Source: Gemmatimonadota bacterium
GTDB lineage: Bacteria > Gemmatimonadota > Gemmatimonadetes > Gemmatimonadales > Gemmatimonadaceae
Assembly (NCBI GenBank): GCA_003142495.1
Contig: PLMM01000234.1
Location: forward strand, 1 to 5,421
Length of the DNA stretch: 5,421 bases
Direction: 5' to 3'
In this document: positions 1-5,421 of the stretch, one piece after another
Layout: each line of letters begins with the position of its first letter
Position numbering within the stretch: the first letter of the stretch is position 1
Notes under the pieces: model-generated
Databases searched by the model: none
Told to the model about the DNA's origin: nothing
What the model saw: the letters and a program-made list of their open reading frames with translations, nothing else
Made by a program: the position numbers and the translations under genes

Positions 1-888
1 CAGACGCGCATCTCGGCGACGATCACCGCCTACCACACGCAGTCGCGCTACACCATCGCCGATCTCGGGCAGAGCACGAGCTCGGGCGCCTCGCTGCAGT
101 TCGGATTCCCGGTGCGCGGCTCTCCGTTCACGAGGTTCTTCGTGTCCTACGGGGGTGAAGCCGTGAAGTTCACCGGTGGACTCGCCTCGCGCGACACGAC
201 GATCAATCAGCAGTATAACTTTCGTTCGACGCTGGGCTTCACGCTGACGCACGACAATCGAATCGATCTTCCGTTCGCATCGGCGGGCTCGGAACGCACG
301 ATCACCGCGCAGCTCAACGGCGGTCCGCTCGGCGGAACGGCGAGCTTCCAGCGCTACACCACCGAGCTGCGCAACTACACGACGCTCGGCACGATCGGCG
401 GCGAGGCCCCCGGATCGCAGCCGATGAAGCTGATTCTCGGTCTCACCGCGCGTGCGGGATTGCTGTTCGGCAACGACGGACCGTTCTTCTACTCCCAGAG
501 CTTTGCGCTCGGCGGCACCCAGTACGGCGAGCAGCTGCGCGGCTACGAGGAGTTCTCGGTCACGCCGCAGGGCTTCGTCAATGCGACGAACAGCAACGCG
601 ACGCGGTCGTCGTTCGGCAATGCGTTCTTTTCGTCGACGGTGGAGCTGGGGCTGCGCTTCAATCAGATGCTCTATACCGATGTGTTTTACGACGCGGGCA
701 ATGTGTGGAACAAGCCCAGCGAGTTCGATCCGACGCGCCTCTTTCGCGGCGTCGGCTTTGGAGTGGCGATCGTGACGCCACTGGGTCCGTTGGGGCTCGA
801 CTACGCCTACGGTCTCGATCGTACCGACCAATTTGGCAACAAGAAGCCCAAGTGGCAGTTACACTTCAAGCTCGGGCAACTCTTCTAA
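1..888 (+). CDS. bamA: BamA outer-membrane assembly factor, C-terminal beta-barrel (5' partial)
   Basis: The reading frame is open from the first base, so the start, the POTRA domains and the first barrel strands lie upstream; 295 residues are present. BamA (Omp85 family) is the outer-membrane core of the BAM complex and folds and inserts beta-barrel proteins. Visible hallmarks are alternating amphipathic strands, an L-R-G-Y-E-E segment at 535-552 matching the conserved loop-6 (V/I)RG(F/Y) motif of Omp85 proteins, the near-C-terminal segment PLGPLGLDYAYGLDR, and a terminal strand WQLHFKLGQLF. That strand ends in Phe, as expected of the beta-signal that BAM recognises. The DNRIDLPFASAGS segment resembles the 'D.R.NP..P..G' strand seen in BamA barrels. 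A GTG at 112 is an internal Val codon, not a start. Position upstream of skp and lpxD matches the common bamA-skp-lpxD order, which separates BamA from other Omp85 proteins such as TamA. Identification is strong; strand-by-strand assignment was not attempted. Confidence 0.93.
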   Translation, partial: QTRISATITAYHTQSRYTIADLGQSTSSGASLQFGFPVRGSPFTRFFVSYGGEAVKFTGGLASRDTTINQQYNFRSTLGFTLTHDNRIDLPFASAGSERTITAQLNGGPLGGTASFQRYTTELRNYTTLGTIGGEAPGSQPMKLILGLTARAGLLFGNDGPFFYSQSFALGGTQYGEQLRGYEEFSVTPQGFVNATNSNATRSSFGNAFFSSTVELGLRFNQMLYTDVFYDAGNVWNKPSEFDPTRLFRGVGFGVAIVTPLGPLGLDYAYGLDRTDQFGNKKPKWQLHFKLGQLF

Positions 889-890
889 TC

Positions 891-894
891 GGAG
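891..894 (+). promoter_or_regulatory. Shine-Dalgarno GGAG of skp
   Basis: GGAG lies five bases before ATG 900 in the 11-nt gap after the bamA stop. It fixes the skp start at 900 and rules out the longer upstream open frame starting at 705, which overlaps the bamA barrel. It is the clearest ribosome binding site at a gene junction in the window. Confidence 0.75.
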
Positions 895-899
895 CTACC

Positions 900-1559
900 A
901 TGCGTTCCTCTGTTCGCGTCGCCACCGCTGTCGTGGCGCTCACAATTTCGATGGCCGGTCTCCTCGCCGCGCAGGGTACAGCGCCGAAGATCGTGTATGT
1001 GAACTCGCAGAAGATCATCGCGCAGGCTCCTGGCCGCGCCGATGCGGAAGCGCAGTTCCAGAAGGAGATGAACCAGTACAAGGCGCAGGTCCAGCACATG
1101 GGCGACACGCTGCAGTCGCAGATCGCCGACTATCAGAAGAACGAAGCGACGATGACGCCGGCAGCGAAGACGGCGCGCGAGAAGGATCTCGGCGCCAAAC
1201 GCAATGCGTATCAGCAGCGCGTGCAGGAGCTCGAGCAGACCGCTCAGCAGCGCGAGGCCGAGCTGGTTCGTCCGATCATGGAGCAGATCAACAAGATCAT
1301 CGAGCAGCTCCGCACCGAGAACGGCTACTCGTTCATTCTCGATGCGGGAAGCCAGGCGGGCGTCGTCGTCGCCGCGGACTCCACGCTCGACGTCACCGAC
1401 CAGGTGATCAAGCGACTGGTTGCCGCGGGTCCGGTGGCCTCGAAGGCCGCGCCGATGGCGGCGCCGTCGACGACCGCCACCCCGACGCGCTCGACGGGCG
1501 CCGCCTCGCCGAAGCCGACCGGCGTCTCGCGCCCCAAGTCCACGCCTAACGGCCGTTGA
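900..1559 (+). CDS. skp: Skp/OmpH family periplasmic chaperone
   Basis: The 219-residue product looks like Skp (OmpH), the trimeric periplasmic 'jellyfish' chaperone that carries unfolded outer-membrane proteins to BAM. Residues 1-24 form a signal peptide: basic start MRSSVR, a hydrophobic core, and LLAA before Gln25. The mature part begins with [10 protein letters not shown], matching the N-terminal strand of Skp. It continues through a long charged, Gln/Glu/Lys/Arg-rich helical region (about residues 40-145) expected to be the coiled-coil tentacle. It returns to the body with [22 protein letters not shown] and a final helix ending near Leu173, paralleling E. coli Skp IDLVVDANAVAYNSS. About 46 further residues form a low-complexity Ala/Pro/Ser/Thr tail with six Lys/Arg and no acidic residue; E. 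coli Skp (161 residues) lacks this. The gene is 11 nt after bamA and directly before lpxD. Family assignment is confident; the tail's role is unknown. Confidence 0.9.
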   Translation: MRSSVRVATAVVALTISMAGLLAAQGTAPKIVYVNSQKIIAQAPGRADAEAQFQKEMNQYKAQVQHMGDTLQSQIADYQKNEATMTPAAKTAREKDLGAKRNAYQQRVQELEQTAQQREAELVRPIMEQINKIIEQLRTENGYSFILDAGSQAGVVVAADSTLDVTDQVIKRLVAAGPVASKAAPMAAPSTTATPTRSTGAASPKPTGVSRPKSTPNGR

Positions 1560-1567
1560 CCCAAACG

Positions 1568-1582
1568 GCTCGAGCCTCGAGC
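1568..1582. repeat. Short palindrome in the skp-lpxD gap
   Basis: GCTCGAGCCTCGAGC has two 7-base arms that are reverse complements around a single C at 1575, and contains CTCGAG twice, seven bases apart. The overlapping GGCTCGAGCC (1567-1576) is itself a perfect palindrome. AGCCTCG also occurs twice (1573-1579 and 1583-1589), and both copies are complementary to 1618-1624, so this stretch could compete with the following hairpin. It could be a protein-binding site, an RNA structure or GC-rich chance; no promoter accompanies it. Confidence 0.35.
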
Positions 1583-1625
1583 AGCCTCGGTGGCGTGAGC
1601 GATTCTGCTCTCACCGCCGAGGCTG
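1582..1625 (+). promoter_or_regulatory. Hairpin enclosing the candidate lpxD start codon
   Basis: Positions 1582-1601 pair with 1606-1625 around the four-base loop AUUC (1602-1605). Of 20 opposed positions, 16 are Watson-Crick and 2 are G-U; mismatches are 1594/1613 (C-A) and 1596/1611 (U-U). The outer 12 pairs are uninterrupted apart from being one G-U. GTG 1595-1597 and the only purine-rich stretch just before it (GGTGG, 1589-1593) are inside the stem. No U-run follows, so it is not a rho-independent terminator. The encoded residues lie at the poorly conserved LpxD N-terminus, so conserved protein sequence does not explain the complementarity. A regulatory role is inference. Confidence 0.45.
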
Positions 1626-2620
1626 TCGCGCATCTCGTGGGCGGTGCGCTGCGCGGCGACGCAGCTGTCGGCGTCGTGCGCGTCGCGGCGCTCGATCGGG
1701 CGGCACCGAACGAGCTGAGCTTCTTCGCCAATCCGCGTTATGACGCGGAGTTCCGGACGTCGCGCGCCGGCGTCGTGCTCGTCTCGCCGGAGCTCGCCGA
1801 TCACGCTGGTCCCGCGTGCCGCATCGTCGTCGCCAAGCCGCAGGAGGCGATGCTGCTCGTGCTGCCGGCGCTGTATCCGGAGCCGCCGCGCGCAACGGGC
1901 ATTCATCCCTCGGCGGTGATCGGCACCGGGGCGAAGCTGGGGAAGGATGTCGCGATCGGTGCGCACAGCATCATCGGCGACGGTGTGGTGCTCGGCGATC
2001 GCGTGGTGATCGGCCCGTTGTGCGATGTCGGCCGCGGGGTCGCGATCGGCGAGGACTCGCATCTCGTGAGCGGCGTGACGCTCTATCCGGGAACGATCCT
2101 CGGTGCGCGCGTGCGCCTGCACGCGGGGGTGCGCGCGGGAAGCGACGGCTTCGGATATGTGCCGACGAAAACCGGCGTGCAGAAGATTCCGCACGTGGGG
2201 CGATGCATTCTCGAGGATGATGTCGAGGTGGGCGCGAACTCGACGATCGATCGCGGGAGCATCGCCGATACGGTCATCGGCGCGGGGTCGAAGATCGACA
2301 ATCTCGTGATGATCGCGCACAACGTTCGCCTCGGGCGCATGTGTCTCATCGCGGCGCAATCGGGGATCGCGGGGTCGACGCGACTCGGCGACGGCTGCAT
2401 GATCGGCGGACAGGTCGGCGTCACCGGGCATCTCGAGCTCGGCAACAACGTGAAGCTCGGCGCAGGCTCGGGAGTGATGGATGACATTCCCGATGGCCAG
2501 ATGTGGAGCGGTGCGCCTGCGCGCCCGCAGCGCGAGTGGCTCAAGGCGACCTCGGCGTTCTACAAGCTCGCCGATCGCCTGCGCGAGATCGAGCGCAAGT
2601 TGGACGAGAAAAAGTCGTGA
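1595..2620 (+). CDS. lpxD: UDP-3-O-(3-hydroxyacyl)glucosamine N-acyltransferase
   Basis: LpxD transfers a second 3-hydroxyacyl chain from acyl carrier protein to the 2-amino group of UDP-3-O-acyl-glucosamine, the third step of lipid A synthesis, in the cytosol. With GTG 1595 the protein has 341 residues, the length of E. coli LpxD. An N-terminal uridine-binding domain (about 1-95) carries SFFANPRY (residues 42-49), equivalent to E. coli TFMVNPKY. A left-handed beta-helix of hexapeptide repeats follows (about 100-290), then a C-terminal helical part with [10 protein letters not shown] and a charged tail. His242 in MIAHNV is the expected catalytic base (E. coli His239). His279 in TGHLEL matches E. 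coli His276, with the same 37-residue spacing. An alternative start, TTG 1556, overlaps the skp stop as TTGA and adds 13 non-conserved residues. I prefer 1595 because residues 6-22 align with the E. coli N-terminus, but neither start has a convincing Shine-Dalgarno and 1595 lies in a hairpin. The gene's end overlaps lpxC. Confidence 0.93.
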   Translation: MSDSALTAEAVAHLVGGALRGDAAVGVVRVAALDRAAPNELSFFANPRYDAEFRTSRAGVVLVSPELADHAGPACRIVVAKPQEAMLLVLPALYPEPPRATGIHPSAVIGTGAKLGKDVAIGAHSIIGDGVVLGDRVVIGPLCDVGRGVAIGEDSHLVSGVTLYPGTILGARVRLHAGVRAGSDGFGYVPTKTGVQKIPHVGRCILEDDVEVGANSTIDRGSIADTVIGAGSKIDNLVMIAHNVRLGRMCLIAAQSGIAGSTRLGDGCMIGGQVGVTGHLELGNNVKLGAGSGVMDDIPDGQMWSGAPARPQREWLKATSAFYKLADRLREIERKLDEKKS

Positions 2621-3891
2621 CCGCGCGCCGTCATTCGATCGGCGGCGCGGTCTCGTTGCAGGGGATCGGGCTGCATCTCGGTCGCGAGTGCACGCTCACC
2701 TTTCATCCCGCCGCGCCGGGATCGGGGATCGTCTTTCGCCGCACCGATCTGCCCGGCGCGCCAGCGGTGCTCGCGCGCGCCGAGCACGCGGTGCTCACCG
2801 AGCGTCATACGCAGCTTGGTGCGGGGGAGGAGGCGGTGCACACCGTGGAGCACGTGCTCGCCGCGATCGCCGCACTCGAGATCGATGACATTCGCATCGA
2901 TCTCGACGCGGCGGAGCCGCCGATCCTCGATGGAAGTGCGCGCCCGTTCCACGATGCGCTGGTGAGTGCCGGGATAGTGGATGTCGAGGGAGAGGTGGAG
3001 TATCTATCGCTCTGTGCGCCGTTCACTTTGAAGGATGGGAGCTCGACGTACACGGTGTCGCCGTCGCAGACGCTATCGCTCGAGGTGACGATCGACTTTC
3101 CGCATCCGCTCATCGGGCGGCAGTCGTGCCGAGTGCCGGTGACGCCGGAATCTTTCGCCTCGGATCTGGCGGCGGCGCGCACCTTCGGCTTCCTTCGTGA
3201 GGCCGATGCGCTGCGGGCGAAGGGATTGATTCAGGGCGCGTCGACCGCGAATACCGTCGTGCTCGATGACGACGGCCCGGTCGACACGGAGCTGCGCTGG
3301 AGCGACGAGTTCGTGCGACACAAGACGATGGATTTCATTGGCGATCTGGCGCTCGCGGGCAAGCGCGTGCGCGCGCGGATCGTCGCCGATCGACCGAGCC
3401 ACCGGGGGACGGTGACGCTCGTTCGCGAGATGCTGAAACGTGCCGCAGAGGAGACGCGGATGGCCGGAGCCGAAGACATCATCAAGGCGTTGCCCCATCG
3501 TTACCCGTTCCTGCTCGTGGATCGCATCCTCGAGCACGAGCACGGCGTGCGAATAGTGGGGCTCAAGAACGTCACGATCAACGAGCCGTTTTTCCAGGGT
3601 CATTTCCCGGGGCATCCGGTGATGCCCGGTGTGCTGATCGTCGAGAGCATGGCGCAGGTGGGCGGGCTCATGATGCTCGCGACCGCGGCCGAAGCGGAGC
3701 AGCTGATCATGTACTTCACGTCGCTCGACAACGTGAAGTTCCGGCGGCCGGTGAAGCCGGGCGATCAGCTGCGCATCGAGGTGGACATGGTGCAGCGGCG
3801 CGGGCGCATGTGCAAGATTCACGGCGTCGCGCGCGTCGATGGCGAGATCGTGTGCGAGGCGGACATGGGCGCCATGGTCCGCGACCGATGA
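2617..3891 (+). CDS. lpxC-fabZ: Bifunctional LpxC deacetylase / FabZ 3-hydroxyacyl-ACP dehydratase
   Basis: One 424-residue frame encodes two enzymes. Residues 1 to about 278 are LpxC, the zinc-dependent UDP-3-O-acyl-GlcNAc deacetylase that commits precursor to lipid A. The zinc and catalytic residues are visible: Glu78-His79 in HTVEHV, ARTFGF (active-site Thr), His235 and Asp239 in [15 protein letters not shown], and His262 in PSHRG. Residues 282-424 are Fab[12 protein letters not shown], then [14 protein letters not shown] with catalytic His329 and LIVESMAQ with Glu343, 14 residues apart as in E. coli FabZ (His54/Glu68). Both active sites look intact and the linker is very short. Start GTG 2617 overlaps the lpxD stop as GTGA, with purine-rich GGACGAG ending eight bases upstream, and gives an N-terminus like LpxC. 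Such fusions are known in Bacteroidetes and relatives. The gene sits where proteobacteria keep stand-alone fabZ, between lpxD and lpxA. It ends in an ATGA overlap with lpxA. Confidence 0.95.
   Translation: MTARRHSIGGAVSLQGIGLHLGRECTLTFHPAAPGSGIVFRRTDLPGAPAVLARAEHAVLTERHTQLGAGEEAVHTVEHVLAAIAALEIDDIRIDLDAAEPPILDGSARPFHDALVSAGIVDVEGEVEYLSLCAPFTLKDGSSTYTVSPSQTLSLEVTIDFPHPLIGRQSCRVPVTPESFASDLAAARTFGFLREADALRAKGLIQGASTANTVVLDDDGPVDTELRWSDEFVRHKTMDFIGDLALAGKRVRARIVADRPSHRGTVTLVREMLKRAAEETRMAGAEDIIKALPHRYPFLLVDRILEHEHGVRIVGLKNVTINEPFFQGHFPGHPVMPGVLIVESMAQVGGLMMLATAAEAEQLIMYFTSLDNVKFRRPVKPGDQLRIEVDMVQRRGRMCKIHGVARVDGEIVCEADMGAMVRDR
2619..2652 (+). promoter_or_regulatory. Hairpin at the lpxC-fabZ start
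   Basis: GACCGCGCGCCG (2619-2630) pairs with 2640-2652 in twelve Watson-Crick pairs with one bulged G at 2644; the loop is the AT-richer nine bases 2631-2639. The stem begins at the last base of GTG 2617, while the purine-rich GGACGAG (2602-2608) stays free upstream. A ribosome finishing lpxD would cover and open the stem, so it could enforce coupling. Codons rich in GCG/CGC make such stems easy to form by chance, so a function is only suggested. Confidence 0.3.
3449..3453 (+). promoter_or_regulatory. Possible internal Shine-Dalgarno for a separate FabZ
   Basis: AGGAG lies six bases before an in-frame ATG at 3460 (Met282), exactly where the FabZ domain begins. Initiation here would give a 143-residue protein, close to stand-alone FabZ (151 in E. 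coli). The bases also encode Glu-Glu-Thr of the interdomain linker, so the match could be accidental; spacing and position are what make it notable. Confidence 0.4.
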
Positions 3892-4664
3892 GCATACGCA
3901 TCCACCCGACCGCGCTCGTTTCCGCGGATGCGCAGATCGGCGAGGATGTCGAGATCGGCGCCTTCGCGATCATCGGACCAGAGTGCGTCATTGGGGATGG
4001 ATGCGTGATCGCGCCGCGCGCCACGCTCGAGAAGCTGGCGACGCTTGGCAGGAACGTGAAGGTGGGGAGCGGCTCGATCGTCGGCGGCGATCCGCAGGAT
4101 CTGAAGTTCCGCGGCGAGCGCACGCATGTCGAGATCGGCGACGGCACGGTGATACGTGAGTTCGTGACTGTGAATCGCGGTACGGCGGACTCGGACAGAA
4201 CCGTGGTGGGGCGCGAGTGCCTGCTGATGTCGTATGTGCACTTGGCGCACGACTGCCAAGTCGGCGACCACGTGATCATCTCGAACGCGTCGCAGATTGC
4301 GGGGCACGTGATGATCGAGGATCGCGTCATTCTCGGCGGACTCGTTGCGGTGCACCAGTTCGTGAAGATCGGTGCGCATGCCTTCGTCGGCGGCGCGTCG
4401 AAAGCGACGCAGGACGTGCCGCCGTATCTGAAGGCCGTTGGCAATCCGGTGAAGCTGTACGGCCTCAACACGGTCGGGCTCGCACGCAACGGCTTCGATC
4501 CGGCGGTCATCCGCGAGCTCAAGCGCGCGTACAGGCTTTTCTTCGGCTCCGATCTCATCGTGTCGCGGGCGATGGAGCGCGCGCGCGAGGAGCTCAAGCC
4601 GTTTCCCGAGGTCGAGCACTTCCTGTCATTCGTGTCGAAGAGTGAGCGCGGGTTGGCGGTATGA
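3888..4664 (+). CDS. lpxA: UDP-N-acetylglucosamine 3-O-acyltransferase
   Basis: LpxA catalyses the first lipid A step, moving a 3-hydroxyacyl chain from acyl carrier protein to the 3-OH of UDP-GlcNAc, as a cytosolic homotrimer. The 258-residue product (E. coli 262) starts [11 protein letters not shown], runs through left-handed beta-helix hexapeptide repeats (about 1-185) and ends in the helical domain with the signature NTVGLARNGF. QDLKFRGERTHVEIG and NRGT are family-typical. His121 in VHLAHDC matches the catalytic His125 of E. coli, His118 matches His122, and His156 in AVHQF matches His160. Gly169 in VGGAS occupies the position of E. coli Gly173, the hydrocarbon ruler that there allows a 14-carbon chain. 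This suggests, without proving, a long 3-hydroxyacyl donor. ATG 3888 overlaps the fabZ stop as ATGA and has no good Shine-Dalgarno, so translation is probably coupled. LpxA is told from the related LpxD by its missing uridine-binding N-domain and its C-terminal signature. Confidence 0.95.
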   Translation: MSIRIHPTALVSADAQIGEDVEIGAFAIIGPECVIGDGCVIAPRATLEKLATLGRNVKVGSGSIVGGDPQDLKFRGERTHVEIGDGTVIREFVTVNRGTADSDRTVVGRECLLMSYVHLAHDCQVGDHVIISNASQIAGHVMIEDRVILGGLVAVHQFVKIGAHAFVGGASKATQDVPPYLKAVGNPVKLYGLNTVGLARNGFDPAVIRELKRAYRLFFGSDLIVSRAMERAREELKPFPEVEHFLSFVSKSERGLAV

Positions 4665-4696
4665 CCGCGCGTCTCGCCGGGAATCGTCGTGCGTGA
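4661..4696 (+). other. 11-codon mini-ORF bridging lpxA and lpxB
   Basis: ATG 4661 overlaps the lpxA stop as ATGA, the arrangement used at the lpxC-fabZ/lpxA junction. It encodes only MTARLAGNRRA before TGA 4694-4696. That stop lies a few bases past the lpxB start GTG 4689, in a different frame. It could be a coupling leader: ribosomes leaving lpxA restart here, stop, and restart again on lpxB. It could equally be untranslated. I see no sign that it is a broken gene. Confidence 0.25.
4679..4682 (+). promoter_or_regulatory. Shine-Dalgarno GGGA of lpxB
   Basis: GGGA lies six bases before GTG 4689. It supports that start, as no ATG, GTG or TTG in this frame lies between the lpxA stop (4662-4664) and 4689. 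Confidence 0.5.
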
Positions 4697-5421
4697 GGTG
4701 CTGGTCGTCGCCGGTGAGGCTTCCGGCGACCTGCATGCCGCCGCGGTCGTAGCGGCGCTTCGCAAGCTCGCTCCCGCCATCTCGATCGCGGCCGTTGGCG
4801 GAGCACGCACGCGCGCCGCGGGCGCCACGCTCATCGAGGACATCACGGCGCACGCGGTGATGGGCTATGCCGGAGTCGTGAAGCAGATCCCGTATCATCT
4901 CCGGTTGCTCGGCGAGCTCAAGAAGCGCATGGCGGGTGGCGGCGTGGGGCTCATCATCCTCGTCGACTATCCCGGCTTCAACCTTCGCGTCGCCGCCGCT
5001 GCCAAGGCGGCGGACGTGCCGGTGCTCTGGTTCATCACGCCCAAGGTCTGGGCGTGGCGCGCGGGGCGATTGAAGGAGATGCGCCGCACGATCACGCGGG
5101 CCGCAGTGATCCTGCCGTTCGAAGAGCCGTACTTGCAGAAGCACGGGATCGCCACGACGTACGTCGGCAATCCGCTGATGGACGGTGCGCGCGATATCCC
5201 GTCGCGCGCGGAGGCGCGCGCAACGCTCGGCATCCCGACCGATGCGCCGGTGCTCGCGCTCTTTCCCGGAAGCCGTCGAGGGGAGCTCGTCCAGCACCTC
5301 GACGCGTTCACCGAGACCGCGCGTGAGCTGCAGCGACGCATCCCCGCGCTGCGCGTGATCGTGAGTGTCGCGCCCAACATGCCCATCGATCCGGCGCTGG
5401 TGCCCTTTCAGCTCGTTCGGG
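4689..5421 (+). CDS. lpxB: Lipid A disaccharide synthase (3' partial)
   Basis: LpxB, a GT19 glycosyltransferase at the inner face of the cytoplasmic membrane, joins UDP-2,3-diacylglucosamine to 2,3-diacylglucosamine-1-phosphate (lipid X), forming the beta-1',6 disaccharide. The first 244 residues are present of a family length near 380; the rest is past the window. The N-terminal Rossmann half starts REVLVVAGEASGDLHA, matching LVAGEASGD of E. coli. Asp93 in LVDYPGFN corresponds to catalytic Asp98. WFITPKVWAWR matches the SPSVWAW motif, and FPGSRRGEL carries Arg196 at the place of E. coli Arg201. VGNPLMD has Asn161 where many LpxB proteins have His (GHP), apparently tolerated variation. GTG 4689 is the first usable start after lpxA, has GGGA upstream, and gives a normal N-terminus. 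It shares lpxA's reading frame, separated by one TGA and 24 nt. No pyrophosphatase gene (lpxH/lpxI) lies between lpxA and lpxB, unlike the lpxA-lpxI-lpxB order of alphaproteobacteria. Confidence 0.94.
   Translation, partial: MREVLVVAGEASGDLHAAAVVAALRKLAPAISIAAVGGARTRAAGATLIEDITAHAVMGYAGVVKQIPYHLRLLGELKKRMAGGGVGLIILVDYPGFNLRVAAAAKAADVPVLWFITPKVWAWRAGRLKEMRRTITRAAVILPFEEPYLQKHGIATTYVGNPLMDGARDIPSRAEARATLGIPTDAPVLALFPGSRRGELVQHLDAFTETARELQRRIPALRVIVSVAPNMPIDPALVPFQLVR

Noticed and set aside
705..899. Upstream extension of the skp frame into bamA
   Set aside because: It overlaps the conserved bamA barrel end, and ATG 900 has a Shine-Dalgarno and directly begins a signal peptide.
920..938. Six-base stem near the skp start
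   Set aside because: Too short to distinguish from chance and clear of the ribosome binding site.
1556..1584. TTGACC as a possible -35 box of an internal lpxD promoter
   Set aside because: No -10-like sequence occurs at suitable spacing; the downstream bases are GC-rich.
1325..2431. Long antisense open frame (368 codons) opposite skp and lpxD
   Set aside because: It is the complement of two well-identified genes in GC-rich DNA; its translation is Arg/His/Asp-rich with no recognisable domain.
2503..2616. Upstream extension of the lpxC frame into lpxD
   Set aside because: It overlaps the conserved LpxD C-terminus, and residues before GTG 2617 do not resemble LpxC; 2617 forms a GTGA overlap.
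3897..3932. Seven-base inverted repeat near the lpxA start
   Set aside because: Short stem with a 22-base loop within coding sequence; expected by chance in GC-rich DNA.
3888..4664. A second LpxD or other hexapeptide acetyltransferase instead of LpxA
   Set aside because: No uridine-binding N-domain, and the LpxA-specific HLAHDC, QDVPPY and NTVGLARNGF segments are present.
4707..4730. Perfect 8-base inverted repeat just inside lpxB
   Set aside because: It encodes the conserved VAGEASGD motif, so protein constraint plus GC-rich codons explain it; no U-run follows.
3716..4846. Antisense open frame of 376 codons opposite fabZ, lpxA and lpxB
   Set aside because: Low-complexity Ser/Thr/Arg/Pro composition and no domain; GC-rich coding strands commonly leave such open complements.

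Overview
The window is a GC-rich, tightly packed stretch of bacterial chromosome, all coding on the + strand. It holds the outer-membrane assembly and lipid A operon in the order bamA (3' end) - skp/ompH - lpxD - lpxC::fabZ - lpxA - lpxB (5' part). It comes from a diderm bacterium that makes LPS. The LpxC-FabZ fusion is typical of the FCB group (Bacteroidetes, Chlorobi, Gemmatimonadota and relatives). The strong GC bias argues against an ordinary Bacteroidetes and makes a Gemmatimonadota-like organism the best guess; this is an inference, not a demonstrated placement.

Layout: 1-888 is most of the C-terminal beta-barrel of BamA. After an 11-nt gap with a clear Shine-Dalgarno comes a 219-residue Skp/OmpH periplasmic chaperone (900-1559) with an unusual basic, Pro/Ala/Ser/Thr-rich tail. 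lpxD follows (best start GTG 1595, alternative TTG 1556 overlapping the skp stop). Then come a fused lpxC-fabZ gene (2617-3891, GTGA overlap with lpxD) and lpxA (3888-4664, ATGA overlap). lpxB starts at GTG 4689 after a 24-nt gap and runs off the window end. No gene-free stretch exceeds about 35 nt. I see no promoter, rho-independent terminator, tRNA, rRNA, CRISPR array or mobile element.

How the genes work together: LpxA puts the first 3-hydroxyacyl chain on UDP-GlcNAc, the LpxC domain deacetylates the product, LpxD adds the second chain, and LpxB condenses two precursors into the lipid A disaccharide. The FabZ domain dehydrates 3-hydroxyacyl-ACP, the substrate LpxA and LpxD also use, so the fusion joins the committed lipid A step to the competing fatty-acid step. 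BamA and Skp handle the protein side of outer-membrane building. The UDP-diacylglucosamine pyrophosphatase (LpxH/LpxI/LpxG) is not in the window.

The enzymes are canonical, with expected catalytic residues in place. The less expected signals are at translation-control level: a long hairpin enclosing the candidate lpxD start codon, a second hairpin at the lpxC start, a well-formed Shine-Dalgarno plus ATG exactly at the LpxC/FabZ domain boundary, and an 11-codon mini-ORF bridging lpxA and lpxB. I found no convincing undescribed system.
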